Part shown: in pieces, positions 28,779 through 39,184 of the stretch | Position numbering within the stretch: position 1 is the first letter of the stretch | Layout: every line of letters begins with the position of its first letter | NCBI RefSeq assembly: GCF_036046055.1 | Contig: NZ_CP107939.1 | Location: forward strand, 7,192,001 to 7,256,000 | Direction of reading: 5' to 3' | Origin: Nocardia sp. NBC_00403 | GTDB lineage: Bacteria; Actinomycetota; Actinomycetes; Mycobacteriales; Mycobacteriaceae | DNA length: 64,000 nt | Notes under the pieces: model-generated | The model's database searches: none | What the model was told of the DNA's origin: nothing | The model's input: only the letters and a program-made list of their open reading frames with translations | Made by a program: the position numbers and the translations under genes

Positions 28779-29093
28779 TTATTCGAGAGTACGGTGGCGC
28801 GGTTTGGCCGTCTTGCGATAGTCGTGATTCTCGATGGCCACCATGTAGACCGCCTCGCGGGCCGTCAGACCCAGGTCGAGGGCCAGATCGTCGAGCATGG
28901 CCCATGCGGCGTCGGTCGGCTCGTCGTGCGCCTCTACCGTGGTGGCAATCGTCATCGCCGTCACCGCCTGCTGGCCGGTGAGCGTCCGGCCGGGCAGCCA
29001 GGAGACGACCCACCGGTCGCCGCCGACACACCGTGCCATGTGCGTGGTCTCGTCACTCGTCATCATCGACGCTGAAACGACTTCAATTGCCAC
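28779..29093 (-). CDS. Conserved hypothetical protein
   Basis: 104 residues from GTG 29093 with GGGAG eight bases upstream. Soluble, no signal or membrane segment. The sequence CVGGDRWVVSWLPGRTLTGQQAVTAM followed by an all-helical C-terminal part (AAWAMLDDLALDLGLTAREAVYMVAIE in segments) resembles small uncharacterised proteins of Nocardia and Mycobacterium. Located between glnD and ffh, both in the same direction. Function unknown. Confidence 0.65.
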   Translation of the reverse strand: MAIEVVSASMMTSDETTHMARCVGGDRWVVSWLPGRTLTGQQAVTAMTIATTVEAHDEPTDAAWAMLDDLALDLGLTAREAVYMVAIENHDYRKTAKPRHRTLE

Positions 29094-29211
29094 CGACCTG
29101 CTCCCCTCATGCTCGCGACAGCCAGACGCTCTGATATTAGGGCTCACCAACCGCCCCGCATATAACTTCCAGCAAATCGCGCGCAACAGTTTAGTTATTC
29201 GGTCGATCGTG

Positions 29212-31674
29212 TCAGGAGCCGCTCCCGGAACCAGGCGGACCAACGCCCTCGGGCGGCTTCGGCGCAGGCCGGGGAACGACGCCCATAATGGCCTTTTCGA
29301 TGGCTTCGCGACGGCCGGGACCATCGTCGGGGCCGAGATCGAGGCAGAAGGCATCAACCACCGCGGAACCCATCGTGACCACCTTTGCCCAGCGTACCTC
29401 GGCCCCGCAACCGGACAGCGCGGCGGCCAGCCGGCTCAGCAGGCCGATCCGGTCCTCGGCACGCAACTCGAGGATTACCTGGCCAGGCGCCGAAGTCTCC
29501 GACCAGATCAGCCGCGGTTGGGCCTGCGCGTACCGGCTCGGGCCCACTCCAGTGGCTTCGCGTTCCCGTTTGGCAAGCAGCGCAGGCAAGTCGAGATCGC
29601 CCGCAATGGCGCGGATCAGCTCCTGCCGCAACAGCCCCGCATCCGGCGGGTCACCGAACTTGGGCGACACCACGAAAGTGTTGACGGCCGAAGCACCTTC
29701 ACCGCCGAGGGCCGCCGAGAGCACCCGCAGCGAGTGCAACGCCAGCACACCGGCGGCATCCGAAAGCAGGCCGGAAGCGTCGGGCGCGATGACAGTAACG
29801 GTGTAGGTGTATTTGCCCTCGCCTGGCCGCAGATCGACGTGCACCCCGCCCGCCGCGGCCTTGGCGAGCAGCTCCGACGCGATCGGTTCGGGTGTCGGCA
29901 GCTGTTCACCCGCCATGACGAGGCGGCAGCGGCGGACGAGTTCGCCGATCAGCGAGGCCTTCCAGTCACCCCAGACACCGGGTCCGGTGGCCAGCGAGTC
30001 GGCCTCGGCAAGGGTGTGCAGCAGCTCGAGCAGCTGCACATCGCCACCGAGCGCGTCGACAACGAACCGCACCGTGTCGGGATCGGCGAGATCGCGGCGG
30101 GTCGCGGTGTCGGGCAACAGCAGGTGGTTACGCACGATGGCGCTGAGTGTCCGCACGTCGGAGGGCCACAGGCCCAGCCTGCGGCCGATGTGGGTGGCCA
30201 GTTCGGCGCCGACGACACTGTGATCGCCGGCCCGGCCCTTGCCGATGTCGTGCAGCAGCGCACCGAGCAAAAGCAGGTCGGGGCGAGCAACCCTGGTGCT
30301 GAGCGCGCTCGAGTAGGCGACCGTCTCCATCAGGTGTCGATCGACGGTCCAGGTGTGCATGGCGTCGCGCGGCGGCAGGTCGCGCACGGCACCCCATTCG
30401 GGAAGTAGCCTGCCCCACAAGCCCGTTCGGTCCAGCGCCTCGATCGCGTCGATAACACCGCGCCCGGTGCCCAGCAGGACGAGCAGGTCGTTGAGCGCGT
30501 CCTTGGGCCAAGGCTCGCGCAGTTCCGGCGCGTCTTCGGAGAGCCGGTTCAGCGTGGTGGCCGACATCGGCAGCATCGTCTGCGCCGAGGCCGCGGCCAC
30601 CCGCAGAATGAGCCCGGGATCGCGCTGCGGCCGCGCGTCCCGGGCCAGCACGACCTCGCCCGCGTGCTCGACCACCCCCTCATCGAGTGGTCGCCGCACC
30701 GGCATCCGCCGCAATCGGGCGAGGCCGCGCCGTGGCAGCGCATTGGCGGCGGTCCGCAGCCCGACATCGACGGAGTAACTCACCGTCCGCGCGGAATCGC
30801 TCAGTGTGCGAGCAAGATCGAAGCGATCACCGATCCGCAGCGCGCCGCCGATCTCGTCGGCGTCCTGCGCACGCAGCTGGTCGCGAGCCCGACCCGCCAC
30901 CCGATGCAGCTCCGTGCGAACATCCAGCAAACGACGATGCGCCTGTTTGAATCCACCACCTGGTACCTCGGGACCGAGCCCCGGCATGGCGTCGGTCAGT
31001 TGGGCGATCGACAACGCGTCGAGCAGTTGGATGTCGCGGAGGCCACCGCGGCCGTTCTTCAGGTCGGGCTCGGCACGATGCGCGATTTCGCCGCTGCGCT
31101 GCCATCTGGCTTCGGCCTGCGCGATCAATTCGTCGAACCGGGAACGGATCCCGGTCCGCCATTCGCGGCGCACCCCGCCGATGAGTAGGTTGCTCAATTC
31201 CGCGTCGCCGACAATGTGCCTGGCCTCGAGCATGCCGAGCGCGGCGATCAGATCATCGGAGGCGACCCGCAGTGCCTGCGGGACGGTCCGCACGCTGTGG
31301 TCGAGCTTGATGTGGGCGTCCCACAACGGATACCAGAGTTTATCGGCGACCTCGGCGACCCGGGCCGGGTCGACATCATCGTGCAAGAGCACCAGATCCA
31401 GGTCGGAATACGGCAGCATTTCCTTACGGCCGAGGCCGCCGACCGCCACAACGGCCAGTCCACTATCCGCGGTGATACCGAGTTCGGCGCCTTTACTCGA
31501 AAGCCAGAGTTCGAACAAGTCGACCAACGCCAGCCGCAGTGATTCGGCATCGAGTCGGGGATTGCGGGGCAGCCCGCCGTCGAGCAATTGGGTCCGAGCG
31601 CGGACCAGATCTGCCGCACCGTTGGAAACTTTTCCGTCTTTGGCGTCCTGACTAGCCACAAACCCACCGCCCAT
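29212..31674 (-). CDS. glnD: Bifunctional uridylyltransferase/uridylyl-removing enzyme for PII
   Basis: 820 residues from ATG 31674 (GTG 31659 possible). Adds or removes a nucleotide on PII (in actinobacteria usually adenylylation of GlnK) according to nitrogen status. N-terminal nucleotidyltransferase: [21 protein letters not shown]; middle GlnD linker; HD hydrolase: [19 protein letters not shown]; two C-terminal ACT domains starting at [18 protein letters not shown] and [20 protein letters not shown]. It follows glnB after a terminator-like hairpin, giving the amtB-glnB-glnD order. Confidence 0.96.
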   Translation of the reverse strand: MGGGFVASQDAKDGKVSNGAADLVRARTQLLDGGLPRNPRLDAESLRLALVDLFELWLSSKGAELGITADSGLAVVAVGGLGRKEMLPYSDLDLVLLHDDVDPARVAEVADKLWYPLWDAHIKLDHSVRTVPQALRVASDDLIAALGMLEARHIVGDAELSNLLIGGVRREWRTGIRSRFDELIAQAEARWQRSGEIAHRAEPDLKNGRGGLRDIQLLDALSIAQLTDAMPGLGPEVPGGGFKQAHRRLLDVRTELHRVAGRARDQLRAQDADEIGGALRIGDRFDLARTLSDSARTVSYSVDVGLRTAANALPRRGLARLRRMPVRRPLDEGVVEHAGEVVLARDARPQRDPGLILRVAAASAQTMLPMSATTLNRLSEDAPELREPWPKDALNDLLVLLGTGRGVIDAIEALDRTGLWGRLLPEWGAVRDLPPRDAMHTWTVDRHLMETVAYSSALSTRVARPDLLLLGALLHDIGKGRAGDHSVVGAELATHIGRRLGLWPSDVRTLSAIVRNHLLLPDTATRRDLADPDTVRFVVDALGGDVQLLELLHTLAEADSLATGPGVWGDWKASLIGELVRRCRLVMAGEQLPTPEPIASELLAKAAAGGVHVDLRPGEGKYTYTVTVIAPDASGLLSDAAGVLALHSLRVLSAALGGEGASAVNTFVVSPKFGDPPDAGLLRQELIRAIAGDLDLPALLAKREREATGVGPSRYAQAQPRLIWSETSAPGQVILELRAEDRIGLLSRLAAALSGCGAEVRWAKVVTMGSAVVDAFCLDLGPDDGPGRREAIEKAIMGVVPRPAPKPPEGVGPPGSGSGS

Positions 31675-31683
31675 TCAATACGT

Positions 31684-31726
31684 GCGGCCCCGCCCCGACC
31701 GGGCAATCCGGTGGGAGCGGGGCCGC
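31684..31726 (-). terminator. Hairpin between glnB and glnD
   Basis: Perfect 10-bp arms GCGGCCCCGC (31684-31693) and GCGGGGCCGC (31717-31726), loop 23 bases, 22 bases after the glnB stop. Likely full or partial termination of amtB-glnB before glnD. Confidence 0.7.
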
Positions 31727-31747
31727 CGCTCGATTCGATTTTCCGTT

Positions 31748-33471
<1,724 letters not shown>

Positions 33472-33543
33472 CTTAATGTCCTCCTCATCTCGGGCCCAGC
33501 CGACTCCGGCAAATGGACCTGAACGAAAGGGTCCTCATTCGGT

Positions 33544-33581
33544 GTTTCATTCGCGGCGCTGTCGTGTTTCACCCAGGTGAA
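33544..33581 (-). promoter_or_regulatory. GlnR-like box upstream of amtB
   Basis: Read on the minus strand: TTCAC-N6-GAAAC-N6-GCGCC-N6-GAAAC. The actinomycete GlnR consensus is gTnAC-N6-GaAAc-N6-GTnAC-N6-GAAAc. Both GAAAC elements and all three 6-base spacings match; the first box is a good match and the third weak. Position, 73-110 bp upstream of the amtB ATG, is right for activation. Confidence 0.7.
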
Positions 33582-33728
33582 CGCATGACGCAGTTGTGTT
33601 GCTAACACGTTTCGCGATGCAAACCGGACGTTTTGCCCTGTTGTGAGATGCGTGTCGGAGGATCAGGACATTCGGTTACCGATGGGTAGGTCTGGCAAAT
33701 CTTCCGCTCGGCCGACTTGATTCGCCGC

Positions 33729-35288
33729 TCAGCCGAGCAGTGCGTCGACGAAAGCGCCCGGTTCGAAGGGAGCCAAGTCGTCGGCGCCCTCGCCGAGTCC
33801 GACCAGCTTCACCGGCACACCGAGTTCGTGCTGCACCTGGAAGACGATGCCGCCCTTGGCCGTTCCGTCCAGCTTGGTGAGCACGACACCGCTGATATCG
33901 ACCACCTCGGCGAAGACCCTTGCCTGCATCAGCCCGTTCTGCCCGACGGTGGAGTCGAGCACCAGCAACACCTCGTCGACTGCCGCCTTCTTCTCCACCA
34001 CACGCTTGACCTTGCCCAGCTCGTCCATCAGGCCGGTCTTGGTGTGCAGCCGTCCCGCGGTGTCGATCATCACCACGTCGACGCCGCGGTCGATGCCCGC
34101 GCTGACCGCATCGAACGCGACCGCCGCCGGATCGGCGCCCTCGCGCCCGCGCACGGTGTCGGCGCCGACCCGCTCGCCCCAGGTCTGCAACTGGTCGGCG
34201 GCCGCGGCACGGAAGGTGTCGGCGGCGCCGAGCAGTACGCGTCGGCCGTCGGCGACGAGCACTCGCGCGAGTTTGCCGGTGGTGGTGGTCTTTCCGGTGC
34301 CGTTGACCCCGACGACGAGCAGGATCGACGGATGATCGTCGTGCGGCAGCACGCGGATCGAACGGTCCAGTTCCGGGCGCAGCGCCTCGATCAGCACCTC
34401 ACGCAGTACAGCACGGGCTTCGTCGGTGGTGCGGACGCTGCGCGCGGCCATCTCTTCGCGCAACCGCGTGACGATCGCCGCGGTGCTCGCGGTGCCGAGA
34501 TCGGCGAGCACGAGGGTGTCCTCGACCTCTTCCCACGAGTCGTCGTCGAGGTCGCCGCCGCCGAGCAGGCCGAGCAGGCTCTTGCCGACGGCGTTCTGCG
34601 ATCGCGACAGCCGTCCGCGCAGCCGGACGAGGCGGCCTTCGGTGGGCTCGATCTCGTCGAGGGTGGGAGCCGGGGCCGCCGGGGCGGCAGCGTCGGGCTG
34701 GGCCGTGGTTACGGCAGGCGCTGCGGTGTCGGTGGGTGCGACGGTCTCGGTGGATGCGGTCTCGGTGGATGCGATCTCGGTCGGTGCGGTCTCGGTCGGT
34801 GCGGTCTCGGTCGGTGCGGTCTCGGTCGGCGCCTCTACCTCCGGCGCTGCGATGGCGGTATCCGATTCGACCGATGTCGTCGCGACCACCGCAGGAGCCG
34901 AGTCGTCCTCGACGGCGGTCTGCTCGGCCGCCGCGGCCGATTCGGGCTCTAGTAGGTCGACATCACCCTCGGGCAGCGGAACATTGGTGATGCCGCGCTT
35001 GGGCGCGTCGCGCGGAATCGCCGCATCGTCACCGACATGCGGCTGCCCGTCGGTGTCGGTGCGCTCGATCGGCACAGGTTCGGGGCGTGTCGCGGTGGCC
35101 GTGCCGCCCTGGCTGAAGTTGAAGCCGCCCGACGCCGAATAGCCCCCGGACCGATCGGTCAGTTCTTTCTCGGGGGTGGGCGGCGTCAGTGTGATGCGAC
35201 GGCGTTTGTACAGGACGAATCCGGCGACAAACACCACCAGCAGCAGGGCGGCAACCGCGGCGATCAGGATCCAGGCTTCGGAACTCAC
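33729..35288 (-). CDS. ftsY: Signal recognition particle receptor FtsY
   Basis: 519 residues from GTG 35288 (AAGGA eight bases upstream). One N-terminal membrane helix (AWILIAAVAALLLVVFVAGFV), an acidic A domain of about 180 residues, then the NG GTPase: GVNGTGKTTTTGKLARVLV, LGAADTFRAAAADQL, VMIDTAGRLHTKTGLM, TKLDGTAKGGIVF. The A domain contains pentapeptide repeats of ETAPT/ETAST type encoded by 15-bp tandem repeats (34739-34830). Conserved order smc-ftsY-amtB. Confidence 0.96.
   Translation of the reverse strand: MSSEAWILIAAVAALLLVVFVAGFVLYKRRRITLTPPTPEKELTDRSGGYSASGGFNFSQGGTATATRPEPVPIERTDTDGQPHVGDDAAIPRDAPKRGITNVPLPEGDVDLLEPESAAAAEQTAVEDDSAPAVVATTSVESDTAIAAPEVEAPTETAPTETAPTETAPTEIASTETASTETVAPTDTAAPAVTTAQPDAAAPAAPAPTLDEIEPTEGRLVRLRGRLSRSQNAVGKSLLGLLGGGDLDDDSWEEVEDTLVLADLGTASTAAIVTRLREEMAARSVRTTDEARAVLREVLIEALRPELDRSIRVLPHDDHPSILLVVGVNGTGKTTTTGKLARVLVADGRRVLLGAADTFRAAAADQLQTWGERVGADTVRGREGADPAAVAFDAVSAGIDRGVDVVMIDTAGRLHTKTGLMDELGKVKRVVEKKAAVDEVLLVLDSTVGQNGLMQARVFAEVVDISGVVLTKLDGTAKGGIVFQVQHELGVPVKLVGLGEGADDLAPFEPGAFVDALLG
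34739..34830. repeat. 15-bp tandem repeats inside ftsY (about six units)
   Basis: Units of the form TGCGGTCTCGGTCGG, the last three copies identical and the earlier ones with one or two changes. They encode ETAPT/EIAST/ETAST pentapeptides in the flexible acidic region. Copy number is likely variable between strains. Confidence 0.85.
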
Positions 35289-35407
35289 GCGGACCATCCT
35301 TGCAGAACACCTGGTCTGCATTACCACGCCGCCCAGGCGCCGACACACAACCCCCGAGATTTCTTGTCCTGCGGAACTTCTCGCGAACTGACAATAGGAT
35401 CGTCGAC

Positions 35408-35797
35408 GTGACCGATCGAAACGTGCTTGGGGGGCCGCTGGAAGAGTGCGGCACCGATCCTCTCACCGGCTTCTACCGGGATGGCTGCTGCAGTACCGGG
35501 CCGGAGGATCTGGGCAGCCACACGGTGTGCACTGTCGTCACGGCCGAGTTCCTCGAACACCAGGCGTCCATCGGCAACGATCTGAGTACGCCGCGCCCGG
35601 AGAACAACTTCCCGGGCCTGCAACCCGGAGACCGGTGGTGCGTGGTGGCCGTGCGCTGGCTGCACGCCCACGAGGACGGTGTCGCCGCACCCATCGTGCT
35701 GGCCGCCACCCATGAGAACGCGCTGGAAGTGATCTCCATGGATATCCTGCGCAAATACGCCGTCGACGTGCCTGACGACGTCAGCGACCTACTCTGA
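35408..35797 (+). CDS. DUF2237 family protein
   Basis: 129 residues from GTG 35408. Near-perfect match to the known DUF2237 pattern: NVLGGPLEECGTDPLTGFYRDG, CCSTGPEDLGSHTVC, NDLSTPRPENNFPGLQPGDRWC and LAATHENALEVI. The cysteine-rich and GPEDLGSH motifs suggest metal binding, but the function is unknown. Monocistronic, divergent from ftsY. Confidence 0.93.
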   Translation: MTDRNVLGGPLEECGTDPLTGFYRDGCCSTGPEDLGSHTVCTVVTAEFLEHQASIGNDLSTPRPENNFPGLQPGDRWCVVAVRWLHAHEDGVAAPIVLAATHENALEVISMDILRKYAVDVPDDVSDLL

Positions 35798-36096
35798 GGT
35801 CCGTTGCCGCGCGACAATCCGAGTGCGGGCTCGGGTGGTCCACGAGCGAGCGTCCACCTCGTCGCTTTCGGCATCCGGGACCGGCTCGAGCAGAATCTCG
35901 ACGTCGCCTCACCACGCGTGTGACGAAGATCGCCGCCGACAAGTGGCCGAAACCGCATGCTTCGATTGTGATGATGCACACAGCACAGGGGCAGCAGTAT
36001 GACGGCGGCGAGGATCCGGCTGTCGCGGCCGACCCGGAGGGCGGTGGTGTCCGGCCACGTCGTCGCTGCGGCCGTACCGAGCGGGCTCGAAACAGG
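35798..36096. other. Gap between convergent DUF2237 and TetR genes, no gene seen
   Basis: 299 bp. Several short frames run through it but none has family-like sequence or a ribosome site, and no strong hairpin was found by eye. Confidence 0.45.
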
Positions 36097-36897
36097 TCAG
36101 CGCGCGGCCCCGGCCCGAATCGATGCCGCGCGGGTAGCGCGTAGGCGGTGTGCCTTCTGGCGACAAGCCGGGGAGCAGTAGCGGGCCGGCCGGCCGGTGC
36201 CGGTATGCCGCACGACCGCGTCGCAGATCGGGCACCGGGAGGCGTCGACAGTTTCGTTACGTTCCACAATTTCGTTACGGCGACCCAGCTCGATGTCGAG
36301 TTTCGTTACGGGCGTTCCGGGGTGTGCGCGCATCGCGTCCAACACGAGCACAGCAGCGCGGACCAAGCCCCCCTCCGGGCGCTGATGTCGTTGGATGGCA
36401 ACACATCCGGTGAAGATGTCGAGCACGTCGGCGAGGGTGATGTCGGCACGGACCGCGCCCTGCCGTTGCGCGGCGGCCAACAACGCGCCGAGTGACTGAT
36501 GGAACCGCTCTCCCGCGCTGCGCACCAGGGCTTTCGGCCATCCGTCGCCGGACTGGACCATGTCGCATAATGCCTGGCTTCCGGGGGCGCTGGAGACCAC
36601 CTCGGTGCATACCGCAAAGAAGGCAGCACCCGGGTCCGGCGCGTCGATATGATCGGCCGCCAACGTGGCGAGCCGGTCGATGCGCTGCTGCATAACCGCT
36701 TCCAGCAGATCAGTTTTCGTGGGGAAATGTCGGTACACCGTGCCCGCGCCGACCCCCGCCCTGCGCGCGACCTCGGCCAGCGACACCGAGGTGCCCTGCT
36801 CGGCGAAGGCCCGTTGCGCGGCGGCCAGCACGAGCGCGCGATTGCGTCGGGCGTCGGCCCGCGCCGCACTGCTGAGCGGTGATATCGGAGCAGACAT
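36097..36897 (-). CDS. TetR-family regulator with C-terminal cysteine motif
   Basis: 266 residues. TetR helix-turn-helix at residues 15-60 (RALVLAAAQRAFAEQGTSVSLAEVARRAGVGAGTVYRHF in segments), followed by a ligand domain to about 195. Unlike most TetR proteins it continues with CPICDAVVRHTGTGRPARYC and SPACRQKAHRLR, a four-cysteine zinc-finger-like tail of the kind seen in some actinobacterial regulators. It diverges from an NmrA-type oxidoreductase gene with nested palindromes in between, so it probably represses that gene and itself. Confidence 0.9.
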   Translation of the reverse strand: MSAPISPLSSAARADARRNRALVLAAAQRAFAEQGTSVSLAEVARRAGVGAGTVYRHFPTKTDLLEAVMQQRIDRLATLAADHIDAPDPGAAFFAVCTEVVSSAPGSQALCDMVQSGDGWPKALVRSAGERFHQSLGALLAAAQRQGAVRADITLADVLDIFTGCVAIQRHQRPEGGLVRAAVLVLDAMRAHPGTPVTKLDIELGRRNEIVERNETVDASRCPICDAVVRHTGTGRPARYCSPACRQKAHRLRATRAASIRAGAAR

Positions 36898-36934
36898 TCG
36901 TTACGGCCTTCCATTCCTGACCTGGCCAACCGGG

Positions 36935-36985
36935 TCGATACACCCGTATGGTCCGAATACGGGTCGTCCGACCCGAATGTATCGA
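36935..36985. promoter_or_regulatory. Nested palindromic operators between TetR and NmrA genes
   Basis: Inner dyad ACCCGTAT (36942-36949) and ATACGGGT (36957-36964), 7-base spacer; outer dyad TCGATACA (36935-36942) and TGTATCGA (36978-36985). All arms are perfect. Centres nearly coincide in the 118-bp divergent region, as expected for a TetR dimer-pair operator. Confidence 0.75.
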
Positions 36986-37015
36986 GCAGAGTTCGATCGA
37001 GCAGAGAAGGCACGA

Positions 37016-37933
37016 ATGTCCCCTCAGCAGTACCCCATTCTTGTCACCGGCGGCACCGGCAGGCAGGGTGGCGCCACCGCCCGTCGACTGCTGGCCGACG
37101 GCGTCCCGGTGCGTGCACTGGTGCGCGATCCCGCGGCACCCGCAGCCCGCGCCCTTGCGGACGCGGGCGCCGAACTGGCAGTCGCGGACTTCGACACTCC
37201 GAGCACGTTGACCGCCGCCGTCGCCGGCGTTCGTGGCGTATTCCTCATCCCCCCTGCGGCTTTCGGCCCGAGCGGGTGGAATGCCGATATGGAGGCCGAA
37301 CGCGGCCTCGCGGTGGTGGACGCGGCGAAGCGCGCGAATGTCGAGCAGATCGTGTTCACCGGCGTCGCCTCGATGGGCGCAGACTCCGCCTGGGGCCAAG
37401 ACGGAAAGCGAGTCATCGAGGACGCCGTCGCAGCCAGCGGCCTGCGATACACCCTGTTGCGACCGGTCCGGTTCATGGAGAACTACCTGCTGCGTACCTC
37501 ACCGGTAGACGGCATCATCAACGGTGTGCACAAGCACATCTTCCCTGCCGATCAGCCGCTGCAGGTGGTGGCACTGGCCGATATCGCGGCCTTCGCCGCG
37601 CTCGCTTTTGCCGACCCGGACCGCCTGCACGGCCGCACCATCGAACTGGCCAGCGACGCAGTCCCGCCCTCGAAAGCGGTCGCGCTGATCAGCGCAGCCA
37701 TCGGATACCAGGTCAGCTACCACGAGCTCGACGAATCCGAGGCCGACGCCATCGGCGAACAGATCGGCAATACGTGGCGGCTGGTCCGCGAGACCGGCGG
37801 CTGGCACGCCGACCTTACCCAGCTGCGGCACATCTACCCCGAGCTGACAACCTTCGAATCCTGGCTTGCCACAACCGGAGCCGCGAAAATCAAGGCGCAG
37901 CTGGACAGCGACCAGGTGGGTTCGACGCACTGA
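37016..37933 (+). CDS. NmrA-family NAD(P)-binding protein
   Basis: 305 residues from ATG 37016, AGAAGG seven bases upstream. Atypical short-chain dehydrogenase: ILVTGGTGRQGGATARRLL (dinucleotide loop), VRALVRDPAAPAARAL, VVDAAKRANVEQIVFTGVAS, SGLRYTLLRPVRFMENYLL. The classical catalytic Tyr-x-x-x-Lys is absent, as in NmrA-like redox sensors and some quinone reductases. Presumably controlled by the divergent TetR regulator; natural substrate unknown. Confidence 0.87.
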   Translation: MSPQQYPILVTGGTGRQGGATARRLLADGVPVRALVRDPAAPAARALADAGAELAVADFDTPSTLTAAVAGVRGVFLIPPAAFGPSGWNADMEAERGLAVVDAAKRANVEQIVFTGVASMGADSAWGQDGKRVIEDAVAASGLRYTLLRPVRFMENYLLRTSPVDGIINGVHKHIFPADQPLQVVALADIAAFAALAFADPDRLHGRTIELASDAVPPSKAVALISAAIGYQVSYHELDESEADAIGEQIGNTWRLVRETGGWHADLTQLRHIYPELTTFESWLATTGAAKIKAQLDSDQVGSTH

Positions 37934-38289
37934 CGCCCACGCCATCGGCCGGGACGTGGCGCAGCCGGGCTGGTGGCGCCAGCTGGGGTGCCGTTCAGCC
38001 GGTCCAGCGGCACAACCGGGCTGGTAGCACGGCCGGGCTGGTGGCACAACGGGCTCGTGGCACTGCCGGGCTGGTGGCGCCAGCCGAAGGCCGGCCGATC
38101 GAGTCGATCGTTCGAGTGGCACGGCGGGGCGTGCGCATCGAGCAGGCTTCGGCCGGACACGATTCGCTCCGTGGGTTGAAACCCGTCTCGAGCCTTCGGT
38201 CCTGAAGACCTGGGTGATACACGAGATATTCAGCCTGACAACAGGTCTCCTGCATCACTGGGTTGCGCCCGGGCGCGGCATCGCCGGGG
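37934..38289. other. 356-bp gap with a tandem repeat, no gene seen
   Basis: Between the NmrA gene and the convergent lipoprotein gene. It contains the 17-bp tandem repeat at about 38014-38081. Minus-strand frames through it (repeated ATSPAVP-type peptides) are a by-product of that repeat and lack a ribosome site. Confidence 0.5.
37964..38081. repeat. 17-bp tandem repeat GCCGGGCTGGTGGCRC
   Basis: Four near-identical units follow each other at 38014, 38031, 38047 and 38064, and a fifth lies at 37964-37980. Each reads close to GCCGGGCTGGTGGCACA with one or two changes. The outer copies carry GCGCC ends. No role is evident. Confidence 0.8.
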
Positions 38290-39096
38290 TCAGCCGCTGA
38301 TGTCGTTGATGCAGAAACCCTCCGGACCGATGTTCAGCGTGAAGACCGTGGCCTGGGTGACGCCGGACGAATTCGTCACCGGCACCGATACCTCGACGTC
38401 GGCGATGCCCGTCGACCTCGAGGTCAGCTGGTTGTCGGCGAATGCGGTGGTGCCCGTGAGCCTTCCCGGGTTGGCGGCCTGCACCGACCCCGGGCAGACC
38501 AGCGGGTACTTGCCCTCGGTGTCGTCCGGATGCACCGGCTTGCCGATCCATCGGGACAGGTAGCGCTGGACGGCGTAGCGGGCGTCGCCTTCGTTGAGGC
38601 TGGTATCGGACCCGGTCGGAGCCACTCTCGGGCACGCGTACCCAGAGGCGACCTCGCTGCGCTTCACGCTGACCGTCTCGGTCGGCCCCTTCCAGATGAT
38701 CGCGAACTGGCCGTCGATGCCGGGTTGCGCAATCGCGGCGAGGATCCCGTCCTTGTCGGCGTACATGTCCCTGGCATTCTTCGGGTCGATGGTCCAGCAT
38801 TTGCCGACCAGCCGGCCGACATCACCGGCGACCAGGTCCCGTGCCCACGGTTGCAGTGCCGTCGCGGCGTTCGCGCTGCCGGGGACCTCACCGATCGGCA
38901 CATTCGAGGTCGGGGCCGACGGAGCAGTGCCCGCTGTCGAACTCGATTGCGACAGTGCAGATGTCGCCGTCCCCGGCGCATGCGACGTCGTCGCCGAGTG
39001 GCCCGCATGCTGATCGTCCGAGCTGCAGCCGGTCAGCAAGACGCACCCGACGATGGCCGCGAGACCACCCATTTCCCACCCGCGGCTGTTGATCAT
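38290..39096 (-). CDS. Secreted lipoprotein, function unknown
   Basis: 268 residues from ATG 39096. Signal peptide with lipobox VLLTGC (Cys about residue 23), a Ser/Thr/Ala-rich linker of about 50 residues, then a globular domain containing paired cysteines (VGKCWTID, ASGYACPRV, YPLVCPGSV, GFCINDIS) that may form disulfides. Resembles cell-wall lipoproteins peculiar to Nocardia and relatives. Convergent with the NmrA gene; smc lies upstream in the same direction. Confidence 0.8.
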   Translation of the reverse strand: MINSRGWEMGGLAAIVGCVLLTGCSSDDQHAGHSATTSHAPGTATSALSQSSSTAGTAPSAPTSNVPIGEVPGSANAATALQPWARDLVAGDVGRLVGKCWTIDPKNARDMYADKDGILAAIAQPGIDGQFAIIWKGPTETVSVKRSEVASGYACPRVAPTGSDTSLNEGDARYAVQRYLSRWIGKPVHPDDTEGKYPLVCPGSVQAANPGRLTGTTAFADNQLTSRSTGIADVEVSVPVTNSSGVTQATVFTLNIGPEGFCINDISG

Positions 39097-39184
39097 GAGC
39101 ACGACGATAGCGATAAAACATCCCAGGACACCAGCTTTCGACCTGGACGTCCCACCGGCGGCACAATTGTCCGATTCTTCGGGC

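Noticed and set aside
37964..38081. CRISPR-like array
   Set aside because: Units are directly adjacent with no spacers of constant length, and no cas genes are nearby.
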